A stretch of 64,000 nucleotides of DNA from Mesaphorura yosii (lineage: Eukaryota > Arthropoda > Collembola > Poduromorpha > Tullbergiidae), in the NCBI GenBank assembly GCA_009869945.1, contig WIXG01000023.1, positions 248,001 through 312,000 on the forward strand, given 5' to 3'. The stretch's first letter is position 1. Every line of letters begins with the position of its first letter. A program made the translations under genes and the position numbers. The notes under the pieces were generated by a model that had not been told where the DNA came from, did not search any database, and saw nothing but the letters and a program-made list of their open reading frames with translations. Shown here one piece after another: positions 1 to 13,600 of the stretch.

Positions 1-2026
1 AAGGCAAGTACTGGTTGTTGGCTCTCAGATAGTAATCCGGAGTCAGTTGAAACTTGGTACGTGGTACCATTTCAAATGAGACCATAAATGAGTGCAACAT
101 TGCTTGGGCTGGACAAAATCCTGCTGCATATTAATTAAACCTCTCAGCATGGCTCAGCACGGCTTAGCATGACTTGAGCCGAAACATCAATTAACTCTAT
201 CCAGCCCGCATCTACTGGCTTGGCCTGTGATTGAAAATTTTAAACCCTAAATTAGATTTATGAAAACGAACACTTGTTTGTCCGCACATTAATCCCCGAA
301 AACGCATGCTTGTAATTTGGAGGCACGCGTGTGGATGGCGGATTTTCGTTGGACAAAAAAGAAAAGTGCATATGAGTAACGCAAAGTGCACATGAGAGTT
401 CGTGTCACGCATGAAATATTCGCCTGGCCCACGAGTATTCGGCAACACGAACGTTATTTTTGAAAATCTAGTCTCGCGATTCGAAACGTCTCGTAAGTAA
501 ATATGATGGGAGTTTTTGCGTTTGATGAATTGCCCTGTCAGTCCACCTTTAATGGATCTGGTCACCAGGTATTTAGTTTTGCACGCAAAAAATACAAATA
601 AAGAAAGCGACGACGTGAAGCCGCCCTCGCTTTCATATTGCTAGGTAATGGATCACACATTGCGTTGTGCGTAATCGCACGCCCTTTCTGAAAACTCCAT
701 CCATTCAACGTCCATCAAATGAAAAATGCGTGGAGGAGACGAGAATGGCTTTTAGATTCTTTCATTTTTGCAATTTGCGAGTGCTTCATCCATTTGGGTT
801 ACTTGGAAAATGTCATTTACCAGAAATCATCGTCCTTTGTCAATTATCTCTGTCCAGCTTGTGTTTTGAGGATCTGAAGTGTGTGTCCTGCTCGTGTTCT
901 GCTCTGGAGCATTGAGCAATTCTGGGAAACTCGTATTTGCATTGATTTACCAGTTGTGGTTGTGGAGCTAATCCCGTTCTTGCCCTGCACACATGGATTT
1001 CGAGTCTGACATTTGGTTGACGTGACATGCGCTCATGGTTTGCCATTGTGCACCACGGCCGCGGCCACAACCATCAGTACGCCATAATAACAGTCCTCGC
1101 TAGCTCGTAGGTTGATTATTCAATTCCCGAGAACCACGCACACGGGGACATGAGCATGAACAATAATATTTTGGCAGGACAGATTTGATGAAATGGGAAT
1201 GGAATTCAGGCACAGGCACAATTCCTTTGTTGGGCAGGAAAACCACCTCGAGCGAACCAAACTCAAGGGAGAGAAACGGTCGGGTTATTATTATTATGAA
1301 TATTGCATGCAGGTTTGTTGTTAAATGTTATCAAAACATAACACGTTACATGTTCACTGTTTCACATTTCCCGTGAAAATTCATATCAAGCTGTGAGCCT
1401 TTGTTTTCACAAAAATGGCTCTTTTCTGCCTTTCTCCGTGATTGTGATTATTGCCTCGTAATGGCTTTACTGTGCCTTTATGCAGTGCAATTATTATTAG
1501 TACAGCCTAATCAATTCTCTTAAACTGACATTACACTCACGGTGTCGTGTGCAACGGGCTGAATTATTGCAATACATGGCGAGTCGGGAGCAGGAACAGC
1601 CGAAGCACTGAGCAAAGATTAAGTGCATAATAATAATCCAAACGAGGTTTGTACTTGGTCGTAATGTTATCTCTCTTATTAATCATTCATATACGAGAAA
1701 ACTAACAACCTGTGCAGGCATGCTATCGCGGGGCACTCTTTGCATTGCAGTGCGGTGGCAGTCATGACAGTCAAGTCACAAATTAAAAACCAACACAGCT
1801 CTGCTTTGCACTGCTCTGCGTAAGTTTTACTTAAATATTACTTAAATCATTAAGATATATTTTCTTTTCCGTGTGCAAGATGAAGTCAGGGTTTTTCTTA
1901 ATTGTATTCGTATCTTTGAGTTTTTCGAGCGTATTACTGTTTAATAAAAATGAATCCACTTAAATATTTATACTGTGAGCCATTACACAAATCAAATCAC
2001 AAATGAAGTGAAAACTTATTTTCCAT

Positions 2027-2049
2027 ATTATTATTATTATTATTATTAT
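2027..2049. repeat. ATT/TTA trinucleotide microsatellite
   Basis: An uninterrupted run of ATT units, followed by a few more degenerate ATT/ATA units up to about 2060. It is a simple sequence repeat with no coding context. Confidence 0.85.
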
Positions 2050-2203
2050 ATAATATTATTGTTACATATTCCAACGCCAGCAAGCACGGCTTGCGTGCCT
2101 GCCTCTCCTCCAAACACATGTTTCGAGTTAATCATTCTCCCATTACATTACATCACACTGCAGGTTGCTTTGCTTGCTTTAGTCATGACACTGGAGTACA
2201 ATT

Positions 2204-2244
2204 TTAACATGTGTATGCGTATCGATATCGCATACACATGTTAA
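2204..2244. repeat. Perfect inverted repeat, 16-bp arms
   Basis: The arms TTAACATGTGTATGCG and CGCATACACATGTTAA are exact reverse complements around a 9-nt centre (TATCGATAT). Its role is unknown. It could be a cruciform-forming site, a short hairpin or a binding site for a dimeric factor. Confidence 0.85.
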
Positions 2245-2362
2245 GATATCCAGAAAATTGCTCAGCACGCAAGATTTGGTGCTATGCTCGGTTTGTAGCT
2301 TTCACCTTGTAGCTTTTATGACACACGTCGTTTTCCAAAACTAATAATTAGTAAATATAACT

Positions 2363-2389
2363 ATCTGGAACTAATAATTAGTTCCAGAT
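2363..2389. repeat. Perfect inverted repeat, 13-bp arms with 1-nt centre
   Basis: ATCTGGAACTAAT is followed after a single A by its exact reverse complement. The core CTAATAATTAGT also occurs about 20 bp upstream (2341-2352), so the motif is partly duplicated. Confidence 0.85.
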
Positions 2390-3115
2390 GCTTAAATTTA
2401 CATGCCCTTCCCATTTTACTCTAGTGGCTCTTATGTTTAACATGGCGTGGTGATTCTCTAGGCAATATATTTTACTGATATCTAAGTTCATCGCAATAAT
2501 CACCTCCCATTTGAGTGCTATTGTGCAATTCGTCATGTGTTAAGTAGCTAAGCTCTAGGAGAGCTCTGAGCTTCCGAGAATTATTTTAGCAATAAAGCTG
2601 CATGCGAATAAGATTATGAATTGAGAATCAAATGCTTCACATGGCCATGGCGCACCCTGAAAATTTGAAATTTTAGGAGGTTGTTATTGTCCTTGAATTA
2701 TTAACGAAGTAACTAATACAGCGTAAACCGACGGGGTACCGCCGCGCTCTGTTTGAATTGTACATTTGTGAATTGTGACTTGTACCGAGTATCCTCCATG
2801 CATGAAAATGTGCCGGTATGAATAAACTATTTTAATGAACTTCGGGTACGATGCGAATCCACGTGCAACACTACTCAAATACACTGGGTATGCGTTACAT
2901 AATGGCTTGGACAGCGAGCTAGCTTGAAAACACAGTTGAGTCAACTAATTTGGAACTTGGAATTTATTCGTTTTATGTGCCTGCTCGCTAAGAAACCAAC
3001 ATTGTAAACTAAATTGGTACCACTGCATGCAGCGGATGCAATGCTGCATTATTCGTACTGGTTGTCGTTCGTAAGTAATAAAAATCTCGATGTACGTTTT
3101 ATTTGTATTTATGAG

Positions 3116-3130
3116 CCGAGCCGAGCCGAG
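3116..3130. repeat. Short CCGAG tandem repeat
   Basis: Three exact CCGAG units in tandem. This is a minor simple repeat with no gene context. Confidence 0.7.
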
Positions 3131-6100
3131 AAAGTGCACCAGCATTGCATTACACGAGAAAAAGTTACGCCAGCACCACTCCCCTCATCAGAGTTAACAA
3201 GAATTGCTCAGATTATCCTCATTAGTTTACAAGAAATGCCGCACTGCATGGACAAGCGGAGGCATGCCATGCATTGTGAATGGAGGCTCGTTAATTCTTT
3301 TGAGAACAAGCTTTCTTCTTGGTCAATTTATTATTACCGCACCAGTCCCAAGACACGCGGACATCGCACCAGCAGCGCGAGTGAATGAAATATTGTTCCA
3401 AATTCTGCACGACAATAATATTTTCTGGCTCCAACTTTTCCAACCATTCATTTCACGATTTCATGCAATATTAAAGTTTCCGAGTTATTTTACTATTTGT
3501 CAAAATTTATTGCGCTTGGGTATTCTGGACTTTCGCAAATAAGAGACACACATTCAGTACGATTACACACTCGGCCGCGTACGAACGGACTTTAAAATAA
3601 TGTTAATAGTCGTAGTCAGAGTAAACACTGCTAAACTGTAACTGCGTACGCTGCTGGCCGCAACTCTTTTAATAAAATGTACACATGAAATTCTGTGGAA
3701 AGATAAATTTTTATGCTGACTTAAAATGAACAGAATTCTTCGTCGCATTCATATGTCGACTGCGTTGCGGAAACTTATTTTATGAGGAGCGAATGAAACA
3801 CACTTCCGAGTTAATTCGAAATTCAGTGGTAGACAGGCAGGCGAGCGGACGGGAAACAGGCAAAAATGTCTGAAAGCGATAAAATTTTGTCACGTACGAT
3901 TTTTTGCTAACCCTTTTGAAAGGCTATTTCCTGGCACTGCTCATTTCCATTCATTCACACGTACAATTCTCGCCATTAAAGGGGTGCCAGACCAGACCGA
4001 GCCATTTTCCGTAAAATGTGTTACAATTTCAGTAAAGATGAAGCGATTTGTTCATTAAAACCCAGCGCGCAAAGATTATGACCTCAAAAATCGAATAAAA
4101 TTTTATGCCAAAGTCATTTGCATTTACAGACACAAAATATTTATAAACATGATATTAGAAAGTATTTGTGCAATTTTCGAATAAAAGCAAACATTTTACA
4201 TTTATCACATGACCAAATTGAAGAAGTGGAACTATGCCTTCGCATAAACCCTTTTTCATCCTTTACATCTAATTATGAATTCAATTCCTGTTCGAAAAGT
4301 CAAAACTGCTGCTTTCTCCTTTGTGCTAGAATGTGTATGTTCGGAATTCGGAATGCTTAAGAAAGGCTAATAAAATGAAAAGTTGCACAGAAATCCCAAC
4401 TCGCTTTGGTTTGGTTGTTCGAAATGATTCACAACTTACTCGTATTTGCATTTGTGGTCGCCAGAATCGTCGTGAGCCCATTTTGAGTGTTGAATTGAGG
4501 GTGACGAGGCCGGAGTGTACGACAGAATTTAAATGTGGTGCTTCGATACACAACATTGTGGAATTTATGGTTGCATTTCCCCAGAAGTAAAGCAGAAAGT
4601 TTATAATTTATGTAAAAGAGGCAAAGTCAGGCGTCAGGCCAAAGCCAAGCACAGGTTGTTGCAAGTTCGGTTCGCTTGACAAGCTGTACCCCGGCTGATG
4701 AATTAAATACAGGGAAAAGTATCTGAAACAGGAAATTGAAATTTTCGAAACTCCCATTTCATTTTCCGTACAATGCAGTGCAGTGCGGAGCGCAGAGATC
4801 CATATTGAACTCATTACTACTACACTACACAGGCGTTGAATGCTCAATGCGTACATTTCAGCAGGTAAATAAAAAATAAGGTAATTTATCTTGTTCTTTT
4901 CTGCTTTCACTTTCCATCCTCGACTTAATCAATACACCCAAACCCGAATGCCAAGTGCCGTACCAATGCCACCGAACATAGTGAAGTGCAAAGTAGAGGT
5001 TAATACCGCACTTGCACCAAATATATTTTCGACACCATCAAAATCTATGCGTTCAGAAAATAAATCGCTGAGACCGAGCCCAAACACGTTCGCCGTTGTC
5101 GCTGAGAACGTAGTTTGAGAAGAACTCAACGCAAATGGGAAGTTATTGGGAGAGACAAGTGACTTTTTGCTTTAAAGTAGTTGCTGTACATGCACTTGCA
5201 CGCACTTGAATTACGCACATAAGGTAAAAGTCAAAATGCCGACGGAGTTTCTCCTCCGGCCTGGAGGTTCTCAGAAGAAAATAGTTAAGGTAGATCTCGT
5301 TCAGGTCCGAACACAAGCATTTTATGGCTTAGATGGCCATCATTTCGATTCCAACTCGGCTTGCTTCAGGAGGGTAGAAATATATTGGCCAATCCATATG
5401 ACATTTATTGTGATTTCCTGACACCCGAGGAAATGGGAAATATTTGATGTTCTGTTGTGCAGCAACATGGCACCAGGCCATCTGCTTGCGAGCTTGCAGG
5501 CAGAGGAGTTGGAAGGAGACGGAAGGTAAAACGAAAATTACTACGATGGAGATCACGACCTTCCTCGGCTAGCCAACGGTGAAATTACATAGAATGGTTG
5601 GAGTTGGAAATGAAGGGGAATTTAATTCTGTTGCTTCTGGCTCCCTCATTGCTACCCGCTTTTTTAATCATGATAAAATCTCAATCCACCGCGTCTGCGA
5701 TCTGTGCTTTATGGTGGTACAAAGAAAGTATTTGTTGCTGGACAAATTAAAGTTCTGCGTAACCGGATTTCCTCTTATTCCAGAAATTGACAAAGATTTT
5801 ATTCAAACTGTTAGGGTAATCTCCTTTGGTTTAATCTTTTGCAAAAACTGAACAGAGCTACAGATTGCACACAAAATCTGGATCAGATGCAATTAATTCG
5901 GTGCAGATGCATTTCTAAACGCGATTTCAAAGTGCAAAGATAAGTAAACATGGAAAATGCATTTAATTGAGATGGATGCAGATAAAGTACATCCCAGATT
6001 TGCCTCAGCAGTTGTGATAGATTAAGCTGAGGTGTACAGATCTCTTGATAATTATGAGTAAAATGCACTCCCAGTGCTTCCAAAGCATCAGGGCCGATTC

Positions 6101-9100
6101 ACTCTCGCCAGTGCCACAGCACGTATTGGTTATGTTTCAGTGTGACTGTCATACCGGTTGGAATCCTGTTGTAATTACCATAAACACCTTTTTTCGTTTA
6201 AGTTAGAATAGCATGGCAAAATACGAATCTTCGGTTCACTCGGTGTGGTCTTACTTTGTTTCCGGACTACGCTTGTACGCTTGTGTGCGCGCAGCGACTG
6301 TGACATTGCTTGTATCCCAGAAAATCTCATCAAAGCTCAAGTACCACTCGATGCACGGTAATAGTAGTACGCAGTAATAGTACAGGGGAAATCGTTAGTG
6401 TTAATAAGTTGTGACGGGACTAAATACTTTCCTGCAACAATAGCAGCACGATACAGGCGTACTGACATCGTAACTTGCAAGTCTACGAACGGTTCAGTGC
6501 ACGAATGCTCGAATTGAGTCGCAAACTCATTTTCTCCTGTATCATTTATTCCCGGAATCAGAAGCTGAGGCTGAAATATCATTTTCTTTCTCCCGACTCT
6601 TTCTCTAATGAATTTACTGCAGTGCAATACGACAAGAGTCGCGTCTGAGAGCTATAACTGATACGTGCCTAGTGCGGTGTAATGGCAAAAACTCTCATCT
6701 TGAATCTATTCATTCAGTCGTGTAACAACTAAACACGAAAGAGATACAAAAATTGCTATTGCCCGCCTGTCTGCATGCCGTTCTCTTTCTCTGCCGCCTA
6801 GCAGCGTGAGGCGCGCTGTTGTTCATTTACAACAAAAGCAGTTACATTGCATAACGATAATGATCCTATTTATTTTGATGAGATTAGTGACTTTTTTACT
6901 TTCGTGTTCAAAAGCCGCCTCATCGCGACAAAAAGTAATGAGCAATTCAAAATGAATGAAGGAGCCAAGGAGGAGAGGTGAAGAAGTGCCGGGAAATGAC
7001 TTTCACTTTTAACTTTCACTGAGAGAATGTTAATCATTGTCATCACTTTAGTTTTTCTAAATACTAGCAGAAGCACAGCTACAGTCAAGTGAAGGGGAGG
7101 AGTAAAGCCATTCCATTGTTATTCATGACGCTGATAATAATCGTAAAGAAAAATGTGCTGTGCTGCTGCATGTATCGAAATGTTGTTGAGCTCGCAATAA
7201 TAATTAGACAAGAAAATTGGATTTTTCGTACCTTTGCCCAAATTATGGTTATTATTTGGCTATTAATTCGAAATTCGAATTGTTGTGAAACAGCAATTTC
7301 GTCGCTGAACTGTAATTATAAACCCAAACCGGAGAAAGGGCATCAACACCTCGGAACCATTGCGCAATGTATTCGGCCAATCTTCGGGTGCTTCTCTGGT
7401 TCGCTTCACAATCATTAATTTTGCCGAACACTCGCACTTGTGCGGGTTTCGGTTGAGTTGAGGGCTCCCTTCTTGTGTTTCATCGGTCTGACATAAAATA
7501 TTTGCTTAAGACAAATAATAGGAGCAGAATAATGCGTGGAAGTCAATACATTATGTAATATTTATTACTCGAGCCGAAGCATTAGTCATCGTTTGTTTGC
7601 GGAGACCTGTGGCGGGGCATTCGGTGCGAGTGACAGGTGATGGCTAAGGTCATCCATTATATTCCCATTCCACCTTTCTTTAAATTCGTTGCTCGAACTC
7701 AGCAGCAGCAGCGGGATTCGAGTTTCTTTGGGGGCATTGTTGCGTGTTGAACTCACGCCACTCGCGCTTTCACTTCGATGCAGAATCGCGTGGAGTGTAC
7801 ACTTTCGCCAGAGTTGGAAAAATTGCAACTGTGTCCGCTCTCCGCTTTTGTACAAATTGACTCTGTACATGAAATGCAGAAATAAAAATGACGGTACGGC
7901 GAGTGCAAGGACTTATAAATGCGGTGCTTGTGGTTTACCTGGAGTACTGGACGTTGATTTATAGTGCATTGCACAACCAATGCAACTACTACACAGTCGC
8001 GTTCAAGTGCAATATTGTGCGAATGCATTGAATTGTAGTAAACGTGCAACATTTCTAAGAAAATGTACTCAATGGATAACTTTTTCGATTTTTGTGACAT
8101 TCTACATTGATTTTCAGTTACAGTCGATTATTTCTTAAATTGAATTCCAAATTAAAGGAAGAAAATGCACTCAGGAAGAACGCAGTTAATTAAAATCTGA
8201 ATAAATGCGCTTGCAGAGGATGGCATTGAAAGACGCCTGAGCAATCATGCGTGAACTGAAGCAAAGAAAGGGCTCAACTATGACGTGTCTGAGTATTTAA
8301 TAACTCAATCGATTAAAAGAATTTCAGAATTCTTTCAACTTGTCTCGCCGGCTTTTAATTCATGAACTGATAATACGCATTTTTAATAACTCATGTCTTG
8401 ACTTTTTGATTTATTCTTGAACAGAAGGAGCAGACGAGAAGGGGAGAGGGAGTCATACTCCGTAGACGAGAGTTTAAATAGTAATGAGCGAAGGGGGAGA
8501 AAAGAATTGGGAATGTCTTTTATTTTAGGTGACAGGTCGTGAAAGTTGTAGGATTGTGCGAAGGTGAAAAAATGTGAATTAAGATACGGCGGGCGGCCAG
8601 GCAAGACGAATGCTGACGAGAGAAAGTAAATGAATTACTCAACCGGTGTCAATGAGTAAATCGTCAAGTCAAGAATCATTCGAACAACTTCTTAGCTTAA
8701 AATCAGCCATTTATTGGAAGTTCGCGCGCATTCCAAAACCAGAGCCATAAAAACTCGTATACCATGGCCAACGAGATTTGCAGCTTGCCATAAGATTGCG
8801 CCGTATTTCATCACTGCATTGATTGGGACTGATAACATTTGGCACTAGCATGCCAGCGGCGGCAGGAAGGACGCACCACTGGCAATGCATCAGCGCCATA
8901 CTTCGTACTTGTGCACCTGATTGCTTTCCCAACGAATTTCCTGACTCGCAACACAAGAAATAAGTAGCTGAGAGACAGACAGACTCTCCAGATTTATTCC
9001 CATACACTATCTCGTGCTAAGGTGAAAATAATGAGTTTTGGATTTATTGATCTTTTACACTCATTTTTCTCTGTCAAAAATATTATTTTCAATTCATGCC

Positions 9101-10485
9101 CTGTTGTTTTACGAGCGTGCAGCTACGGCTACATCATTCCTCTATTAAGAATTTCAGCACATTTCTGGAATAAGCTATCGATTGTGTGTGCCTGCGATCC
9201 AGTCGGGTAGGGTTCCGGTCTGGGCAGAATTGTACTTCCTGCTGTGGCTCATAATCAAGCCATTGTTTTCTCGAAAGCCGGTTCGTAACTGTTGAAGTGG
9301 AAGGTCTTGTGCACTCAACTGTTTTAATTCAGTAGTAATTAACCTCCGAGCTCCTGCCCGGTAATGAGATTTTAATACGAAATGGTGAACGAATCGAATG
9401 CAGAAGAGCAAAAATTCCTGCGACATTTTAACTGGTGACATGCAATGGGGAATGAGGATGGATTCTTGAGTGCACTCAAAGCGGAGATTAGTTTTAAATT
9501 GGGGATATGACTAAAGATGAGCATGAAAATGAAGTGAAAACGGCATCCAAGAATTTAGTTGTCGATTTCAAATGCCATCTTCATTGGTGTCACATTCGAA
9601 TTTGAACTTCTGCTCAAGCAGCTGTCCTCCACTTGATTCTTTGGCTTTCAGTTGAAATAATATGGATATGAATTCGGAATGAGCGCTTGGCTCAAATTCA
9701 TAACATTTTGACAGACTACGCTGAAGTTGAAAATGATTTTGCCTTGATTCACAGCAGAATTTAAGTGAAATGAAGCTGGATCATTCTCAAGCCCATTTCA
9801 TCAGTGTAATTCGTAATTCGTTGAAAGAAAATTGCCATTATTAGCAAGTCAAACAGTATCAAGCAGACATTTAATTAAGACCTTTGGGATTTGTGAGCAA
9901 GTATCCTCATAAAAATTAAATCCTTTCTTGATGAAGTCGAAACACGAAAGGCAAATGGCGAATTTCCAGTAAATAAAAAGCAAACATATTAAATTTACTG
10001 CATGAATAACTTCTTTGAAGTTCTGTCGCTGGCTGGTAGCAGATTTCCCAGCGGGGACTCCGACGCTCGTGTGTCTTGCAAGTCCGGAGATTTCATTAAG
10101 ATTGCAGTAATGAAAATAGGATTATTTGAATATTTCATCCATTCATTCAAGCGTGCTCGGCCTCTTGGTTCGTTTGTTTGATTGACCAATCTGGCTAATG
10201 GCGAACTGAAATGTCTGAATTCTCCTGATGTAAATGTACAGAAATTTCGCCGTAATGACTCTTTTCTCAACAACAAATAATGCTAAATACATTGTAAAAA
10301 GAATTAAGATAATGCAAGATAATTTCAGAGAAGACAGAAAATTGTATTGAGAACTTTGTTCTTAAATTCCTAACGTCTGATTTTATCAGAATTTTAAACT
10401 CAAGTCAGAAAATTATTCTAACCTTCCTGTGTACTTTTACTTTAAATTAAATCGGCTAATCGCTAATTTTGTTCGTTTCTTCTAG

Positions 10486-10636
10486 CACTTCGAGATGAGT
10501 TTCGGACATCGCCCCAGAACACATGGGTCGCACAGGGCGACACAGCCATGCTGGACTGCGAGCCACCGAAAGGAAATCCAGAGCCGAAGGTGCTGTGGAA
10601 GAAGAATGGACAAGTGATTGATTTGAAAGCGAACGG
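10486..10636 (+). CDS. robo: Robo exon: first half of Ig2
   Basis: Follows an acceptor at TTCTTCTAG and ends before GTAAGT. It enters in the middle of a codon (two bases) and leaves in phase 2. It encodes LRDEFRTSPQNTWVAQGDTA and onward, with the B-strand cysteine and the WKKNG core. LRDEFR followed by VAQG is characteristic of Robo Ig2. Confidence 0.93.
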
Positions 10637-13600
10637 GTAAGTCGATCAAAAATCTGCAAGCAATGCGTAACTGCCATAAAAGAGGTCAATGAGCGTTCGA
10701 ACATTTCCTTCAAATAAGTTGCGTAATGTCTGAAGATTTGCCCAAATCGGACTTCCACTTTTTGCACACCCGCATTGCCAACTTCTCGAACTCTCCGTCA
10801 AGAAACCCAAAGCGTGAGAACGCGCGGTCCGAATTCTGGATGGACTAACTACTAACTACATTACATTGTCCATCAATTTCCGTTAAGTGGATTTATTGAC
10901 CCACTTCCAGTTGGTTTCGCCCGCACATTTTACAAGTGGAGAGATAAATCGTTGAAGCTTAACACAACATTACTCTTTTCGATGTAGCTCACGTACCAAA
11001 AGCACAAGCGTCTGAATTTACTCGTTACTGAATTTGTATTTGCCCTTTAAGGAGATATCGAATTATTGCATCAGGAGGCTTAACCATCTCTCATGTGCGC
11101 CAAAGTGATGAAGGACGATACACGTGCGTGGCCAAAAATATGGTGGGAATAAGACAGTCGAACGCAGCACTTCTTCGTGTCACAGGTAAGTGTCCAGTGC
11201 CCTATTTCTGAATTATGTTAAGCACATTTCTGTCCGGTGTTTCCAGTTTATTACCAATCGATGGCTGATTAAAGAATGTATAACCATTCCTCCGTCATAG
11301 CTGGACTGACATTTTCTGAAGCTAACACTGGCTGAGAAAAGCTGTGCGTTGTATTGTGTCGAGTACAATAATGAAAGTCTTTTATTTTATTGACAGTTCG
11401 TCCCCAGTTCACAATTGTGCCAGCAAACACTTCGGCCCTTCTTGGCAGCGACGTCTCCCTCGCCTGCGTGGCTCGTGGCGATCCACCACCTGAGAGTGAG
11501 ATTTAATATTTAATTTGAATAATAAGAGAATTCTGGGTTCAGTGAATTAGCAAGTAAATACTCCAACAGTCCAAGTTCTTTTGCGGATTCCTTGACCACC
11601 ACCACGAATTAGAGAACATATTTAGTTACAACAATCTTCAGCTAGTGCTCTTTGGCCATGGTTTTTCTAAGTTGGGCTACGAACTCTGATTCTTCCGATT
11701 CTTTTGATTGCTGAGAATCTCGAACTTCATTCACAGGACCTGTCTCCTTGTGTGTATTGATTAAGGAGAACACTCGTCTGGTACAAGCGCTGCAATAAAC
11801 AAATGAAAAATGAACCACTCGCTCTTGTAAGAGTACTGCCGGCATGACTTACTATTTGCAATTTGTTTTACAATTAGTCGCCGCAGCTTCTGTACCAAAT
11901 TCTTTCTTGCAAAAACTGCACTGAAATTGTCTACGACTTCCTGATGCCATCGCCTCAGTTTCTGCTTCCTTCACTTATTGCTTACGCTTAGTCTTGTTTT
12001 TATTTCGTATATTTCTGTACTTTGCCTTATTTTTCTGCACTATCTCCTTCTTTCGACTATTGGCAGCCACGTGTAGATTAGGGTAGCATTTTTCGCAATG
12101 AGTTTCAATGGAATTTCTGGCCTGCTCCTTATTCTTGAATTTGGCTAAAATGGCTGTGTGGTTGCATTTTTGGCATTTGAAGCTGCCGGACATGATCCCG
12201 ATGTAATTTATACCTGCCTTCGCTGTGCCATGACACTTAAACAAATTCTCTTTAAGTATTCTTTGAGGTAATAAATTGACGAAATTAGGAAGTAAAAATT
12301 ATTTTACCTTATCGTACGGATCCATTTTGAAAGTATTTCAATGAGCAATAATAAAAGATCCTGAAGAGATGTCAGATGGAAATTAGTAGAACGAAACTGA
12401 TGATGTCTCCAGGAAATGCAACTCAATTAACTCAACTCGCAAATAAAATGCTTGCCAAAAAACATAAATATTCACAGAAATATTGACAGCTCAAAGACAG
12501 CCGAAAGATGGTATAAGCGAACCGAACAAAACTGCAAACTATAATGCTGAACATTACCATATAGCCATATAAGACATCATTTGTTCAGTGATTTCTATTT
12601 CTTACATATTCTCATTTTGCAGTTACATGGAAGAAGCAGAGCGGAGACTTGCCTCTGAAGCGAGCGCATTTTGACGAAGAAAGATTTCTCATATCAAATG
12701 TGTCAGAGACCGATGTGGGAGTCTATCTTTGTGTTGCCGAGAATAAGGCTGGCTCCATTGTCAGCTCAGCGACTGTCAGCGTACTTGGTAAGCAATACCG
12801 CAAAATGTCTCGTTGTATCGAGTCTGTGTGCGTTATATATTCAAATACCTTACGTGCTAGAAATATTTTGTATTGTCAATAAGCCGGCTGGAGAAAGCCT
12901 AAGAAAGGCTCAACTGTCTCTTGCAAACCTTTTCCATGTTCACTTGAGAGACAATTTTTATTACATTTTTGTTGGTTGATGAATGGCAATGAGACAGTGT
13001 TGTCGTTGTATAAAAAGAATTCAATTCATGCTTCATGCCACCTCACAACACGATGGCAAGTCAAGTCCAACATTCTCATAGACGAATAGCATATACGCAT
13101 GAGAATAATTTGAACACCACGAAGCTAACTTAGCTAACCGTTTGTAGTGTAGTGCATTATACACGGTTACACGGAAGTTCTTAATTAAATATTTACTAAA
13201 CATGTACACCTTGTTTCTTTTTCAGCACCACCAGTTTTAACCGTTGTACCGCAAAATATTGAAATCCAACCAAACACGACGGCGTTTATTGGCTGCCAAG
13301 CTGAAGGGGAACCTCAGCCGACATTGTTTTGGTCGAAAGAGGGAAGTCATTCAATCGTATTCCAAGGGAGCAGCAGTGGCAATGTCAAAGTCACTCCGGA
13401 AGGGACGCTGCAGGTAATGCGGGGCACAATTTTATACTCTGAACCAAGAATTCACTGAGTTCAGCGAAGAAGTCGCAAGTACATATCCCTCTTTCGTTTC
13501 AACTTTTTACTTAATTAGAAAATGACTTTCAAGTGTCTCCGCACCCAAATGCCATAAAAGCTTCTCACAGACCAGACTTAAAATCGTGAATTTGTCAAAA

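Larger units (their letters stand above)
1..10485. other. Non-coding region upstream of the first visible Robo exon
   Basis: I see no exon here that I can support. I looked for an Ig1 exon of Robo (an Ig-type Trp-Lys-Asp-Gly stretch and a Tyr-Trp-Cys motif followed by a phase-1 donor) and found none. The open frames present are short and lack recognisable domains. The stretch probably belongs to a long Robo intron, since the first visible exon starts in mid-codon, or to intergenic DNA. It contains two strong palindromes near 2.2-2.4 kb, a TTA microsatellite and a short CCGAG repeat, listed separately. Confidence 0.6.
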
